From Streptomyces sp. TLI_105 (lineage in GTDB: Bacteria; Actinomycetota; Actinomycetes; Streptomycetales; Streptomycetaceae), in assembly GCF_900105415.1 (NCBI RefSeq), contig NZ_FNSM01000001.1:6821501-6885500 (forward strand): 64,000 nucleotides of DNA, written 5' to 3'. A program made the translations under genes and the position numbers. Below the pieces are notes generated by a model, which searched no databases, was not told the DNA's origin, and saw only the letters and a list, made by a program, of their open reading frames with translations. Position 1 is the stretch's first letter; the number at the start of each line of letters is the position of its first letter. Below are positions 30,543-41,300 of the stretch, piece after piece.

Positions 30543-31406
30543 TCACCGCACCGGCACGAACCGCACCGGCGTCCCCGGGACCGCCTGCGCCGCCGCGCCC
30601 AGGTCGGCCTCCCTCACCACCGCGACCACCGGATAGCCCCCGGTCGTCGGATGGTCCGCCAGGAACACCACCGGGCGCCCGTCCGGCGGCACCTGCACCG
30701 CGCCCAGGACCATGCCCTCGCTCGGCAGCTCGCCCGGCAGGGCCCGCTCCAGGGCCGGGCCCTCCAGACGCAGCCCGATCCGGTTGCTCGCCGGCGACAC
30801 CCGGTACGCGCGCGTGGAGAAGGTCCGGAGCGCGTCGGCGGTGAACCAGTCGTCGCGGGGACCGAGCCGGACGCGCAGGACGAGCTCCGCCGCCGGGCCC
30901 GGCCACGGCGGGGCGTCGACCGCCCCCCGTACGCCCGTGTCCGCCCCCAGCGGCAGCACCGTCCCCTCCGCGAGCGGCGCCGGGCCGAGGCCCGACAGCA
31001 GGTCGGCGGAGCGGCTGCCGAGCACCGGGGCGACGGCGATCCCACCGCCGAACGCCACGTACGAACGCAGCCCGCGCACGGCCGCGCCGACCTCCAGGAC
31101 CGACCCGGCGCCGACCCGGACCGTCGTTCCCCAGGCGGCCGGGCGGCCGTCCACCCGGACCGGGCAGGGCGCGCCGCCCACAGCCACGGTCACCGCGCAC
31201 CGGGGCCGCAGCGCGCACCCGCTGACGGTGGTCTCCAGGACCGCCGCGCCCTCCGCGTTGCCGACGAGACGGTTGACGAGCCGTACGGCCGCCGGGTCGA
31301 GGGCGCCCGAGCGGGGCACGCCCAGGTGCGCGTAGCCCGTGCGCCCCAGGTCCTGGACGGTGGTCAGCGCCCCGGCCCGGACCACGGCGACGGCCCGGTC
31401 GCTCAT
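30543..31406 (-). CDS. pxpC: 5-oxoprolinase subunit C (biotin-dependent carboxyltransferase-like)
   Basis: 287 residues. VVRAGALTTVQDLGRTGYAHLGVPRSGALDP is the invariant opening of the PxpC/AHS2 (KipA) family, followed by NRLVGN, EGMVLGAVQVPPDGRPVVFLADHPTTGGYPV. With PxpA and PxpB it forms the prokaryotic ATP-dependent 5-oxoprolinase that opens pyroglutamate to glutamate. It is the last gene of the minus-strand operon; the start overlaps the pxpB stop by 4 nt. Confidence 0.93.
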   Translation of the reverse strand: MSDRAVAVVRAGALTTVQDLGRTGYAHLGVPRSGALDPAAVRLVNRLVGNAEGAAVLETTVSGCALRPRCAVTVAVGGAPCPVRVDGRPAAWGTTVRVGAGSVLEVGAAVRGLRSYVAFGGGIAVAPVLGSRSADLLSGLGPAPLAEGTVLPLGADTGVRGAVDAPPWPGPAAELVLRVRLGPRDDWFTADALRTFSTRAYRVSPASNRIGLRLEGPALERALPGELPSEGMVLGAVQVPPDGRPVVFLADHPTTGGYPVVAVVREADLGAAAQAVPGTPVRFVPVR

Positions 31407-32023
31407 CGCCCGCCCCCCGCCGTGAACCGGACCCGGGTGCCGGGCGCGAGCAGCGCGGCCGGGTCCCGCCCGGAGTCCCACAGCACCACGTCCGTGGTGC
31501 CGATCAGCTGCCAGCCGCCGGGGGAGGAGCGCGGGTACACCCCCGTGTACGGGCCGGCCAGGGCGACCGACCCGGCCGGGACGGCCGTCCGCGGGGTGGC
31601 CCGGCGGGGCACCCCGTACCGCTCGCCGAGCCCGGTGAGATAGCCGAAGCCGGGCGCGAACCCGCAGAAGGCGACCCGGAACTCGGCCGCCGTGTGGATC
31701 CGCACCGCCGCCTCCACGGACACCCCCCAGAGCGCGGCGACCTCCGGCAGGTCGGGCCCGTCGTAGCGCACCGGCACCTCGACGACCTCGCCCACGCGCG
31801 CGTGGAGCGGCGCCGGCTCCCAGCCGGTCAGCTCGGCCGCAAGCCGCTCCGGATCGTCCACCCCGTCGAGGAGCACCGTCCGCGCCGCCGGCACGATCTC
31901 CCGTACGGCGGGCAGCGCACCGGCCGCCCGCCGCCGCAGCAGCTCGGCGTGGAAGGCCTCGGTCGCGTCGCCGCCCTCCAGCTCCACCAGGAGGGCCCGG
32001 TCGCCCGCCCTCAGCACCCTCAC
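31403..32023 (-). CDS. pxpB: 5-oxoprolinase subunit B (allophanate hydrolase subunit 1 / KipI family)
   Basis: 206 residues. AGDRALLVELEG at the start, PVRYDGPDLPEVAALWGVSVEAAVRIHTAAEFRVAFCGFAPGFGYLTGL in the middle and PYTGVYPRSSPGGWQLIGTTD near the end, all standard for PxpB. GTG start overlapping the pxpA stop (GTGA). Partner of PxpC in a heterocomplex that phosphorylates and opens 5-oxoproline. Confidence 0.92.
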   Translation of the reverse strand: MRVLRAGDRALLVELEGGDATEAFHAELLRRRAAGALPAVREIVPAARTVLLDGVDDPERLAAELTGWEPAPLHARVGEVVEVPVRYDGPDLPEVAALWGVSVEAAVRIHTAAEFRVAFCGFAPGFGYLTGLGERYGVPRRATPRTAVPAGSVALAGPYTGVYPRSSPGGWQLIGTTDVVLWDSGRDPAALLAPGTRVRFTAGGGR

Positions 32024-32784
32024 GCGAAGGCCTCCACGCGCACGCCGGAGGCTTCGAGCCGCTCCCGGACCCGCCGGGCGAGGCCCACCGCGCCCGGGGT
32101 GTCCCCGTGCAGGCAGAGCGACCGGGCCCGCACGGCGACGGAGCTCCCGCAGTGCGCCGTGACGACCCCGGAACGGGCCATGGACACGGCCCGTTCGACG
32201 ACCTCGTCCGGATCCGTGACGACGGCTCCCTCCTGCCCCCGTGGCAGCAGGGAGCCGTCCGCCCGGTAGGCCCGGTCGCCGAAGGCCTCGGCGACGACCG
32301 GGAGCCCGGCCGCCGCGGCGGCCTCGTGCAGCCGGGACCCCGGCAGTCCGAGGACCGGCAGCGTCCGGTCCGCGAGCAGCACGCCGTCGACGACCGCCGC
32401 CGCCTGCTCCGCGTCCCGGACCACCCGGTTGTAGAGCGCCCCGTGCGGCTTCACGTACGAGACCCGCGAGCCCGCGGCCCGGGCGAAGACCTCCAGGGCG
32501 CCGATCTGGTACGCCACCTCGGCGGCCAGCTCCGCCGCCGGGACGTCCATCGCCCGCCGTCCGAAGCCGGCCAGGTCGCGGTAGGACACCTGGGCCCCGA
32601 TCCGCACCCCGCGGGCCGCCGCGAGCTCGCAGACCCGCCGCATGGTGACCGCGTCCCCGGCGTGGAAGCCGCAGGCCACGTTGGCGCTGGTGACGACGGA
32701 CAGGAGCTGCTCGTCGTCGGTCAGCGTCCAGCGGCCGAAGCCCTCGCCGAGGTCGGCGTTGAGATCGATCGGGACCGGGGTCAT
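32020..32784 (-). CDS. pxpA: 5-oxoprolinase subunit A (LamB/YcsF family)
   Basis: 254 residues. IDLNADLGEGFG, SANVACGFHAGDAVTM, RIGAQVSYRDLAGFGRR, YVKPHGALYN and SLCLHGDTPGA, in the fixed order of the family. It supplies the third subunit of the bacterial 5-oxoprolinase. It follows the MFS gene after 157 nt, and all four genes probably form one transcript started beside the GntR regulator. Confidence 0.94.
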   Translation of the reverse strand: MTPVPIDLNADLGEGFGRWTLTDDEQLLSVVTSANVACGFHAGDAVTMRRVCELAAARGVRIGAQVSYRDLAGFGRRAMDVPAAELAAEVAYQIGALEVFARAAGSRVSYVKPHGALYNRVVRDAEQAAAVVDGVLLADRTLPVLGLPGSRLHEAAAAAGLPVVAEAFGDRAYRADGSLLPRGQEGAVVTDPDEVVERAVSMARSGVVTAHCGSSVAVRARSLCLHGDTPGAVGLARRVRERLEASGVRVEAFA

Positions 32785-32941
32785 GTGGTGCTTCCTCTCC
32801 CACCTGGTGGTGCGGTGGTGCTCATGGACGCGCCGTGCGGTTCACACGGCGATGCGGTGGTGGTCGTCCCGGGCGTCGGTGACGAACATCCGGCCCGGGC
32901 ACGCGCGCGTGCCTCGCGCGGATCGGGAACCGCCGTCCCGC

Positions 32942-34222
32942 TCATACGAGTTCCCTCCCCCGGGTCTCGGGCAGCCCGAACAGGGCGAGCACGGCCAGGC
33001 CGTAGCCGACGGCACCGAAGACCAGCGCCCCGCCCACGCCCCAGCCCTCGGCGAGGAAGCCGACCAGGGTCGGAAAGACGGCTCCGACCGCGCGCCCCGT
33101 GTTGTACGTGAGCCCCTGCCCCGTGCCGCGCACCGGCGTCGGGTACAGCTCCGCGAGGAAGGAGCCGAAGCCGCTGAAGATGGCCGACATGCAGAAGCCG
33201 AGCGGAAAACCGAGCAGCAGGAGCAGGGTGTTCGCCCCGGCGGGGATGTGGGTGTAGGCGAGGACGGACATCGCGGACAGCACGGCGAAGAGGGCGATGT
33301 TCTTCTTCCTGCCGAGCCGGTCGGTGAGGTGTCCGCCGGTCAGGTAGCCGGTGAAGGCCCCGGAGATCAGCAGGGTCAGATACCCGCCGGTGCCGACCAC
33401 GGTCAGGCCGCGCTCGGTCTTCAGGAAGGTCGGCACCCAGGTGGCGAGCGTGTAGTAACCGCCCTGGACGCCGGTCGAGAGCAGGATCGCGAAGAGCGTG
33501 GTGCGCAGCAGACCGGGACGGAACACGGCCCCGAGCGAGCCCCGTCCGGCGTCGGCCCTGCGGGCCTCGGCGGCCTGCGGGGCGTCCTCCACGTTCCGCC
33601 GCACGTAGACGACGAGGAGCGCGGGCAGAGCTCCCGTCCAGAAGAGGATCCGCCAGGCGAGGTCCGCGTCGGCCCACCGGAACACCAGGGCGTACGCGAG
33701 CACGGCGAGCGCCCACCCGGCCGCCCAGGCGCTCTGGACGGCGCCGAGCGTCCGGCCCCGGTGCTTCGCGGAGGCGTACTCGGCGACCAGGATCGCGCCG
33801 ACGGCCCACTCGCCGCCGAAGCCCAGGCCCTGGAGCGCCCGGAAGACCAGCAGGGTCTCGTAGTTCGGGGCGAAGCCGCACAGGACGGTGAAGACCGCGT
33901 AGGTCACGACCGTGACCATCAGCGCCTTCACCCGCCCGACGCGGTCGGCGAGGACGCCGGCGAGGGCGCCGCCGACCGCGGAGACGACGAGGGTGACGGT
34001 GGTCAGGAGGCCTGTCCGGCCCTTGTCGAGGCCGAAATGGGCGGCGATGGCCACCATCGACAACGGCAGGGTGAAGAAGTCGTAGGAGTCCAGGGCGTAT
34101 CCGCCGAACGCGCCGCCGAAGGCGCGCCGGCCGCGCGGCCCGAGGCCGCGCAGCCAGGCGAACGCGCCCGTGTCGTCGGGCCGTTCGCCCTGGGAGTGCT
34201 GCCGGGTCTGTGTCGTGCTCAT
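32942..34222 (-). CDS. MFS transporter, probable organic-acid permease
   Basis: 426 residues and 12 predicted helices. Typical metabolite:H+ symporter features: GYALDSYDFFTLPLSM in helix 1, GVLADRVGRVKALM, RALQGLGFGGEWAVGAILVAEY and a second signature GGHLTDRLGRKKNIALF. The GGEW-GA sequence occurs in the aromatic-acid/sialate/osmolyte groups. Position ahead of pxpABC suggests uptake of 5-oxoproline or a related cyclic acid. ATG 34222 is preceded by GAGGTG; divergent from the GntR gene. Confidence 0.85.
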   Translation of the reverse strand: MSTTQTRQHSQGERPDDTGAFAWLRGLGPRGRRAFGGAFGGYALDSYDFFTLPLSMVAIAAHFGLDKGRTGLLTTVTLVVSAVGGALAGVLADRVGRVKALMVTVVTYAVFTVLCGFAPNYETLLVFRALQGLGFGGEWAVGAILVAEYASAKHRGRTLGAVQSAWAAGWALAVLAYALVFRWADADLAWRILFWTGALPALLVVYVRRNVEDAPQAAEARRADAGRGSLGAVFRPGLLRTTLFAILLSTGVQGGYYTLATWVPTFLKTERGLTVVGTGGYLTLLISGAFTGYLTGGHLTDRLGRKKNIALFAVLSAMSVLAYTHIPAGANTLLLLLGFPLGFCMSAIFSGFGSFLAELYPTPVRGTGQGLTYNTGRAVGAVFPTLVGFLAEGWGVGGALVFGAVGYGLAVLALFGLPETRGRELV

Positions 34223-34296
34223 CTGCACCTCGCAGGAGGGGGAGGAGCGTGCCGGAGAGACGTGCCGAGGAACCGTGCGGTGCCGTCAAGGTAGAG

Positions 34297-34311
34297 GATT
34301 GTTCAACGATC
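34297..34311. promoter_or_regulatory. Imperfect palindrome GATTGTTCAACGATC, candidate GntR operator
   Basis: 15-bp palindrome with one mismatched pair, in the 183-nt gap between the divergent MFS and GntR genes. FadR/FCD-type GntR proteins bind TTGTT/AACAA-like sites of this size. Confidence 0.5.
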
Positions 34312-34405
34312 CGACAAGAGTCGTGTTGTCGCTTCCCCGTTTCTGCGGTTGACTCGGCCGTCCCGCGGTCGACCCGGCCGGGGACGACGGAAGGGGCGAG
34401 GCGCT

Positions 34406-35116
34406 GTGGACGTGAGCGGGACCGGCGGGCTGACGGACGATCGCGTGCTGCTCGGACGCACGAGCACGGCCGAGCGGGTCGCGGACATCCTGCGCACCCG
34501 GATCGCGGAGGGCTACTTCCCGCCCGGCGCCCGGCTCTCCGAGGAGAGCATCGGCGGCGCCCTCGGTGTGTCCCGCAACACACTCCGCGAGGCCTTCCGG
34601 CTCCTCACCCACGAGCGCCTGCTCGTCCACGAACTCAACCGGGGCGTCTTCGTCCGCGTCCTGGCCGTGGGTGACGTGGACGACATCTACCGCACCCGGC
34701 GGCTCGTCGAGTGCGCCGTCGTACGGGGCCTGGGGCAGCCGCCGTTCGCCGTCGAAGGCCTCGCCGCCGCCGTCGCCGAGGGCGAGGCCGCGGCCCGCGC
34801 CGACGACTGGACGGGCGTCTCCACGGCCAACATCCACTTCCACCGCGAACTCGTCGCCCTCGCCGGCAGCGCCCGTACCGACGAGCTGATGCGCGGCGTC
34901 CTCGCCGAACTCCGCCTCGCCTTCCACGTCGTCGACGACCCGCGCGCCCTGCACGAGCCCTATCTCCGGAGGAACCGGGAGATTCTGGACGCCCTGCGCG
35001 TCGGTGAACGGGCCTCGGCGGAGCGACTCCTCGCCCGCTACCTCGACGACTCCCGCACCCGGGTCGCCGCCGCCTACGCCCAGGCCGTCGACGATCCGAC
35101 GGGCCCCACCGGCTGA
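34406..35116 (+). CDS. GntR family regulator (FCD/FadR subgroup)
   Basis: 236 residues. Winged helix at about 15-80 (AERVADILRTRIAEGYFPPGARLSEESI then GVSRNTLREAFRLLTHERLLVHELNRGVFV) and an all-helical FCD effector domain with metal-binding-type residues (DVDDIYRTRRLVE, NIHFHRELVALAG, DSRTR). FCD members sense organic acids. It sits head to head with the MFS-pxpABC operon and is probably its local repressor. GTG 34406 has AAGGGGCGAGG upstream; GTG 34412 is possible. Confidence 0.88.
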   Translation: MDVSGTGGLTDDRVLLGRTSTAERVADILRTRIAEGYFPPGARLSEESIGGALGVSRNTLREAFRLLTHERLLVHELNRGVFVRVLAVGDVDDIYRTRRLVECAVVRGLGQPPFAVEGLAAAVAEGEAAARADDWTGVSTANIHFHRELVALAGSARTDELMRGVLAELRLAFHVVDDPRALHEPYLRRNREILDALRVGERASAERLLARYLDDSRTRVAAAYAQAVDDPTGPTG

Positions 35117-35204
35117 CGGCAGAGCCCGTACGAGGCTACCGAGAGGGCCGGTCGTATCTGCGCCGTTTCGACCGTTGTCAGGGTGAGGACCTAATCTGTG
35201 CACC

Positions 35205-36749
35205 GTGACTTCGCCTGCCTCGACGGACCTCGCTCCGCCCCAGCTCAGCGCGGGGCCGCGCCCCGCGCAGGGCCCGGCCGCCGACGAAGGGCTCGCGCGG
35301 CGGCTCCGCGCGCTCGCGTGCACCGCCCCGCTGCACGACCTCGACGCGCGCAAGGCGAACCTGGCCGGCGAGTACACGGTCTACGCGATGGCCGAGGTGG
35401 CCCTCGCCGCGATCGACCTCATCACGCTGAACATGGACTTCGACACCGGCGCCGACCACGAGCAGATCGTCGCCCGCCTGCTGCCCCGCGTCGCCGCCCA
35501 GGCACCCACCCGCCCCGCCGCCGAGCACGAGCGCGTCGCCCGCTGGGTCCTGGAGAACCTGATCAACGTCGGCAGCGTCGACCGCGGCTTCCGCGCCGTC
35601 TACGGCACCTTCGGCACCGACGGCGTCTACGTCCGCCGGGACTACGACTTCAAGCTCATCGAAGAGGTCCCGGGCTACGGCGGAGGGGTCTACCTCCGCA
35701 CCACCGACGAAGCGGTCAACGTCCTGGTCGGAGCCCTCGACACCGACGTCACCAGCGCCCAGATCGCCGCCGAGGTGAAGCTGGAGGTCCTCATCAACCG
35801 GGGCCGCCTGGCCGACGCCCAGCTCGCCGCCGAGCAGGCGCGCTACCGGACCGTGCAGTACGCCGAGACCCTCCGCAAGACCCTGGAGGCCACCCGGCGC
35901 AACGTCCGCGCCGTCGACTGGCTCCACACCGTCCCCGACATGATCGCCGAGGCGCTCGACCACGTGGCCGACCGCTACCGCCACGAGAACGCGATCCTCA
36001 CCAACATCCGCAAGGCCCGCGACGAGGCCGAGGCCACGAACGACGCGAAGACCGCGGAGCACAAGCGGCGCGCCGCCGAGCTGGTCGACATAGTCAAGGA
36101 CTGCATCCGCCGCCACACCCAGCTCCAGTCCCGCCTCCTCGAAGCCGGGCCCCTCTTCCGCGCCGAGCAGGACCGGCAGGCCTTCGCCGCCCCCACCGCG
36201 TACACCGGACTCGATCTGTACGGTCAGCTGGTCGCCCCCGTCCTGCCGCTCCCCGTCGAACGGGCCACCCGCGTCACCGACGCCTTCTTCGCCCACGGCA
36301 CCGGACTGCGCACCCCCGCCTCCGTCCGCCTCGGCGACCTCGTCGACCTGCTCCTCACCCCGCCCGTCGAGCGCGAGCACCTCGGCGCGGAGATGCCCGA
36401 GCCCGACCTCATCGCCACCCCCGACGACTCCCGCTTCAGCGAGGAGCAGCTCGCGAGCGCCATGCGCCTGCTCGACCTGGAGCACGACGCCCCGCGCCGC
36501 CTCTCCGGCCTGCTCGCCGAGGCCCGCCGCCTCGACCCCGACCTTCCGTACCTCGTCGCCCTCCTCGCCGTCCACGCCGCGAGCCCCCCGGTCGGCACCG
36601 CCTACCGCCAGGGCGAGGAGCGCCTCCTCTTCGCCGTCGACGACGGCACCCCGCTCGACGACCCCGAGTTCGGGGGCGCCGACCTCATCGTCGGTACGGC
36701 GATGCTCGACGCGGCGGGCATGGCCGCGGACCGCACGGAGGCCTCGTGA
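35205..36749 (+). CDS. Kleisin-like (MksF/JetA-type) subunit of a condensin-like system
   Basis: 514 residues, no catalytic motif. After a disordered start, an N-terminal mostly helical domain (about 30-165) ends in winged-helix-like strands ([35 protein letters not shown]). A long helical run follows (about 170-310): [52 protein letters not shown], then a region of paired helices and a C-terminal domain. This succession, a residue stretch L..T.EA...L......D....I..E..L...I.RG....A....., is the MksF/JetA pattern. -10-like TAATCT at 35192-35197 suggests a leaderless start at GTG 35205. First gene of the operon. Confidence 0.65.
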   Translation: MTSPASTDLAPPQLSAGPRPAQGPAADEGLARRLRALACTAPLHDLDARKANLAGEYTVYAMAEVALAAIDLITLNMDFDTGADHEQIVARLLPRVAAQAPTRPAAEHERVARWVLENLINVGSVDRGFRAVYGTFGTDGVYVRRDYDFKLIEEVPGYGGGVYLRTTDEAVNVLVGALDTDVTSAQIAAEVKLEVLINRGRLADAQLAAEQARYRTVQYAETLRKTLEATRRNVRAVDWLHTVPDMIAEALDHVADRYRHENAILTNIRKARDEAEATNDAKTAEHKRRAAELVDIVKDCIRRHTQLQSRLLEAGPLFRAEQDRQAFAAPTAYTGLDLYGQLVAPVLPLPVERATRVTDAFFAHGTGLRTPASVRLGDLVDLLLTPPVEREHLGAEMPEPDLIATPDDSRFSEEQLASAMRLLDLEHDAPRRLSGLLAEARRLDPDLPYLVALLAVHAASPPVGTAYRQGEERLLFAVDDGTPLDDPEFGGADLIVGTAMLDAAGMAADRTEAS

Positions 36750-37342
36750 CCCTCGTCCCCCCGGCCCCGACGTCCGCCCCCGACTCCGGCCTCCCTGACG
36801 CACCGGCCCCCACCGACGGGCCCGCTCCGCTGCCGGAGCCCGAGGCCGTCCGCGAGTCGGCGCCGACGCCCGAGTCGGAGTCCGAGCCCGTACCGGAGCG
36901 CGAGCCCGAGCCCGAGCCCGAGCCCGTACGAGAGTCCGCGCCGGAGCCCGAGTCCGTCCGCGAGTCGGCGCCGACGCCCGAGTCGGAGTCCGAGCCCGTC
37001 CGCGAGTCGGCGCTGACGCCCGGAGCGGAGTCCGAGCCCGTCCGCGAGACCGCGCCGGCACCCGTGCCCGTACCCGAGCCCGACCGGGAGGCGCCCGCGG
37101 TCGTCGGACGGCCGCGGTTCGGGACCGTGTCGGTGCCGGAGCCGGCCCGCACGCCGCCCGCGCGGCGCCGGGACCTGCCGTCCGTGCGCGCCGTGCGGCT
37201 CACGGACGAACCGCCCGCGCCCGCCGACCGCCCCGGCCCCGCCGCCGCACCGGCGTCCGTCACCCCCGTCCCGCTGCCCGTACCCCGCCCCGCCCCCCGC
37301 GCCGTACCGACCGAGAGCCGTACCGAGGAGCCCCAGCCGTGA
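36746..37342 (+). CDS. Pro/Glu-rich disordered protein in the condensin-like operon
   Basis: 198 residues, GTG start overlapping the preceding stop (GTGA). Residues 30-110 consist of Pro, Glu, Ser, Arg and Val repeats built on [14 protein letters not shown], including an exact 46-bp DNA duplication (36846-36891 and 36954-36999). Residues 120-160 ([29 protein letters not shown]) look more conserved and basic. No domain is recognised. It could be a flexible linker or DNA-mimicking acidic arm in the complex; that is a guess. Being coupled on both sides it should be made in proportion to its neighbours. Confidence 0.6.
   Translation: MTLVPPAPTSAPDSGLPDAPAPTDGPAPLPEPEAVRESAPTPESESEPVPEREPEPEPEPVRESAPEPESVRESAPTPESESEPVRESALTPGAESEPVRETAPAPVPVPEPDREAPAVVGRPRFGTVSVPEPARTPPARRRDLPSVRAVRLTDEPPAPADRPGPAAAPASVTPVPLPVPRPAPRAVPTESRTEEPQP
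36846..36999. repeat. 46-bp exact direct repeat inside the Pro/Glu-rich gene
   Basis: 36846-36891 equals 36954-36999; the 108-nt period is 36 codons, so frame is kept. Degenerate partial copies surround them. Confidence 0.8.
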
Positions 37343-38241
37343 GCGAAACCCACGCCGAGTACACCGACGCGTGGAGCGAGCAGGAGCCCCCGCAGCCCCC
37401 GGCCGCGTCCACCGCCTCCGCCGTCACCCCCGCGGACGCCGCCGACGCCGCCCGGCTCGTCTCCTTCGGCCTCCAGCCCAAGCTGCTCCCGGCCCGCGAC
37501 GCCGAGTACACCGAGCTCCTGCGCCGCTACCGCGAGGACCCCGCCTTCGCGCGCCTCGCCGACGCCGTCGCCACCGGCCTCGGACTCGTCGTCCTGGAGG
37601 TGTCCCCGCGCGCGGGGATGGCCGTCACCGCGGGCGAGGACTCCGTCTTCGCCGTCCGCATGGGCGACTACGCCCGCCGCGCCTCCACGGACTCCGCCGA
37701 CCGGTTCCTGCACGGCCTCGCCCACCTCGCGGTCGCCGCCATGGCCTTCCCCCGCCCCGAGGACCTCGCCGACGACGCGTACATCGGCCGGCTCACCGTC
37801 AACGGCGTCGACGCCTTCGTACGCCAGGCCTGTCTGCGCCTGGAGCAGCGCGCCGAGGAGCAGGGGGAGAACACCGACCCGGCCTCCGACGCCCCCGGCC
37901 TGGAGGCCGCCTGGCGGATCTACGCCCGCCGCAGCGCCACCGGAGCCACCAAGGACGCCCGCCGCCTCGCCGGTTCCACCACCGGCATCGTCGGCAAGGC
38001 CGCCGCCTTCCTCACCGACTCCGGCTTCCTCCAGCGCACCGGCGACGAGGGCGGCGGCTCCTACCGCACCACCGCCCGCTACCAGCTCCAGGTCCGCGAC
38101 ATGGCCGGCTCCGCCGCCATGGCCGAGCTCCTCGACCTCGGCGTCGTCCCCGTCAGCGACGGCTCCGCGACCCTCCTGCCGCCGCCCGAGGGCGACGACC
38201 TGGAACTCGCCGCCGACGCCGGCCTTCCGTTCCATGCGTGA
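37339..38241 (+). CDS. MksE/JetB-like winged-helix subunit
   Basis: 300 residues, GTG start overlapping the previous stop. An acidic N-terminal tail (1-40) leads into a helical and winged-helix body: [71 protein letters not shown], then a second winged-helix-like block [42 protein letters not shown]. Size and position between the kleisin-like and SMC-like genes match MksE/JetB (DUF4194-like) proteins. Assignment rests on architecture and context more than residue identity. Confidence 0.55.
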   Translation: MSETHAEYTDAWSEQEPPQPPAASTASAVTPADAADAARLVSFGLQPKLLPARDAEYTELLRRYREDPAFARLADAVATGLGLVVLEVSPRAGMAVTAGEDSVFAVRMGDYARRASTDSADRFLHGLAHLAVAAMAFPRPEDLADDAYIGRLTVNGVDAFVRQACLRLEQRAEEQGENTDPASDAPGLEAAWRIYARRSATGATKDARRLAGSTTGIVGKAAAFLTDSGFLQRTGDEGGGSYRTTARYQLQVRDMAGSAAMAELLDLGVVPVSDGSATLLPPPEGDDLELAADAGLPFHA

Positions 38242-38314
38242 CCGCCCCGCGTAACTCCCCGCGCAACCGACCTTCCTGAGCACGACGAGCACGAGAGCAC
38301 GAGAGTCCCTCGCC

Positions 38315-41300
38315 ATGTACGAGCTGTCCCGGGTCCGCCTCTACTCCATCGGTCCCGCCGGTGCGCGCTACGCCGACACCGTCCTGGACCTGCGCGGAGT
38401 CGGCGCGCCCGTGCCCCACCCCGCCCCCACCCAGGCGGAGTTCTTCGAGGATGAGCCGGTCGGCCCGCCGCGCCGCCCGGCCCCCGCGGGCGTGCTCTTC
38501 CTGGAGAACGGCGGCGGCAAGTCCGTCCTCCTCAAGCTGATCTTCTCCGTCATGCTCCCCGGCCACCGCAACACCCTCGGCGGCGCCAGCTCCGGCGTGC
38601 TGCGCAAGTTCCTCCTGGCCGACGACTGCGGCCACGTGGCCCTGGAGTGGCAGCACACCCTCACCGGCGAACTCGTCGTCGTCGGCAAGGCCAGCGAGTG
38701 GCGCGGCCGCCAGGTCTCGAACGACCCGCGGAAGTTCGCCGAGGCCTGGTACTCCTTCCGTCCCGGCCCCGGACTCAGCCTGGACAACCTCCCCGTCGCC
38801 GAGGCGACCTCCGTCCGACCGCCCGTCGAGGGCGCCTCCGGCGCCACCGGCCGCCGCCGCACCATGAAGGGCTTCCGCGACGCGCTCACCGAGGCCGGGA
38901 AGGCGTACCCGCACCTGGAGGTGGTCTGGGAGGAGATCCACGACCGCTGGAACGAGCACCTCGGCGACCTCGGACTCGACCCCGAACTCTTCCGCTACCA
39001 GCGCGAGATGAACGCCGACGAGGGCGAGGCCGCCGGCCTCTTCGCGGTCAAGAAGGACTCCGACTTCACCGACCTGCTGCTGCGCGCCGTCACCGACACC
39101 CGCGACACCGACGGCCTCGCGGACCTCGTCGGCGGCTTCGGCAACAAGCTCGGCCGCCGCGCCGAGCTGACCGCCGAGCGCGACTTCACGGCCGGCTCCG
39201 TCGACCTCCTCGGCCGGATCGTCGAGGCCGCCGGAACCCGTGCCCACGCGCGCGAGGTCCACACGGGCGCCGAGCGCCGCACCCGCACGCTCGCCCGCCG
39301 GCTCTCCGCCCGCGCCGCCGAGGAGCGCGGCCGCGCCGCCGAACTCGCCCAGCAGGTCACCTCGGCCGGGCACGCCGTCGCCGAGGCCGAGACCGCCCGT
39401 GGCCGCAGCTCCCTCATCGCCGCCGAACTCGCCTACCGGCACGCCTCCCTGGCGCTGACCGCCGCCGAGAAGGGCGCCGCCGCCCAGCGCCGCGAACTCA
39501 CCGACGCCCGCACCCTGCACTCCGCCTGGCAGGCGGCCGAGGCGGTGCTGCGCCACCGGGCCGCCGGCGACCGCTCCGCGCGCGTGGCCGCCGCCATCCG
39601 CGAGGCCGAGCGCGACGCCGCCCCCGCCCTGGCCGCCCGCGCCAAGGCCGCCGCCGATCTCGTACGGGCCCTCGCCGCCGCCGCCGAGGAGGGCGAGCGC
39701 CACGCGGCGGAGGAGGAGGAACGCTCCACCGCCCTCCAGGACGCGAGCGAGACCGCCCACCGGGACGCCACCGCCGCCGCCACCGAGGCCCAGCGGGCCC
39801 GCAGCGAGGCCGGCCACCTGCGCCAGCGGCTCGCCGAGGTCGAGCAGGAGACCGCCGAGGCCGTCCGGGCCGGCTGGCTCGACGACACCGCCCCGGACGC
39901 CGACCCGGCCCGCGCCGCCCTCGCCGCGAGCGACGCCGAGAAGACGACGGTCGCCGCCTGGGACACGGCCCGCGAGGCCGCCCGCACCGCGGCCGAGCGC
40001 GCGCGCGAGGCCGCCGGCGCCGAGTCCCGCGCCGAACTCGCCGCCGCCCGCGCCGCGGACGCCGCCGAGGCCGCCGGGAACGCCTACGACGCGGAGCGCC
40101 GCGCCGCCGAGTCCCTCGCCTCCGAGGAGCGCCTCGCCGAACTCCTGAGCCTGCCGTCCTCCGGCTCCCCGCTCCCGGGTCAGCGCGCCGCCGCCGGCCC
40201 CGGCCCCGGCGCCGAGGCTCCCGAGGAGGAGGCGGGCGCCGGGACGGCGCCCCAGGGCCCGCTCACCGTCACCGAGTTCGACCGGTACGCCGACGAGCTG
40301 CGCGGCCTGCTCGACCAGGCCGTCGCCTCCGCCGAGAGCCGGCTCTTCGAGCTGCGCACCGCCGCCGCCGACGACTCCCGCATCCTCGGCGCCCTCGGCG
40401 ACGGCGGCCTGCTGCCGCCCGGCCCCGACGTCCTCGCCACCGTCGAGTACCTCGGCGAGCACGGCATCCCCGCCCTCCCCGGCTGGCGCTACCTCGCCCA
40501 GGCCGTCGACCCGGCCGACCACGCGCGCGTACTCGCCGCCCGCCCCGAGCTCGTCGACGGCGTGGTGATCACCGACCCCGTCTCGTACGGACGCGCCCGC
40601 GAGATCCTCGGCACCGCCGCCCTGCTGCCCCGCTCCGCCGTCGCCGTCGGAACCGCCGCCGCCCTGCTCGCCCCCGTACCCGCGAGGGAATCGGCCGAGG
40701 ACACCGGTGTCTTCCTCGTACCGCCGAACCCGGCCATGCACGACGAGCACGCGGCCGACGAGGAGCGGCACGCGCTGCGCGCCCGCGCCACCGCCCGCGA
40801 CGAGGAGATCCGCACCCTCGCCGGCCGCCTCGCCGGCGACCGCTCCCTCGCCTCCCGGATCGGCGCCTGGCGCGCCGACTGCCCCTTCGGGATGCTCGCC
40901 GAGCTCGCGTCCGTCGCCACGACCGCCCGCGAGACGGCCGAGGCCGCGGCCGCCGCCCTCGACGAGGCCCGCACGGCCCGTACGGAGGCCGACGAGGCCG
41001 CCGCCGAGGCCGCCCGGCTCCGGGACGAGCGCCAGGAGGCCGCCCAGCGGGCCCGCCGGGTCGCCGACGCGCTCGCGGGTCTCGCGTTCCGACTGCGCGA
41101 GCGGTCCGCCTGGCAGGCGAAGCTCCGCGAGCTCGCCGACGACGCCACCGAGGCCGAGGCCCGCGCCCAGACCTGCCTGGAGCGCGCCCGCGCCGCCGAC
41201 GAGGACCGCCGCGCGGCCCAGCGCGCCGCCGACGACGCCCACCGCACCGCCCGCGCCCTGCGGGCCGAGCGCGCCGAGATCGCCGGCGCCCCCGACACCC

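Noticed and set aside
32781..32945. 54-codon minus-strand frame joined by ATGA overlaps to the MFS gene and to pxpA
   Set aside because: The double overlap is tempting, but the translation is low complexity, has no recognisable family, and a second frame in the same space looks equally coding-like; not strong enough to call a gene.
36830..37090. CRISPR-like or minisatellite array
   Set aside because: The repeats are codon-phased Pro/Glu/Ser coding repeats without unique spacers; they belong to the protein gene.
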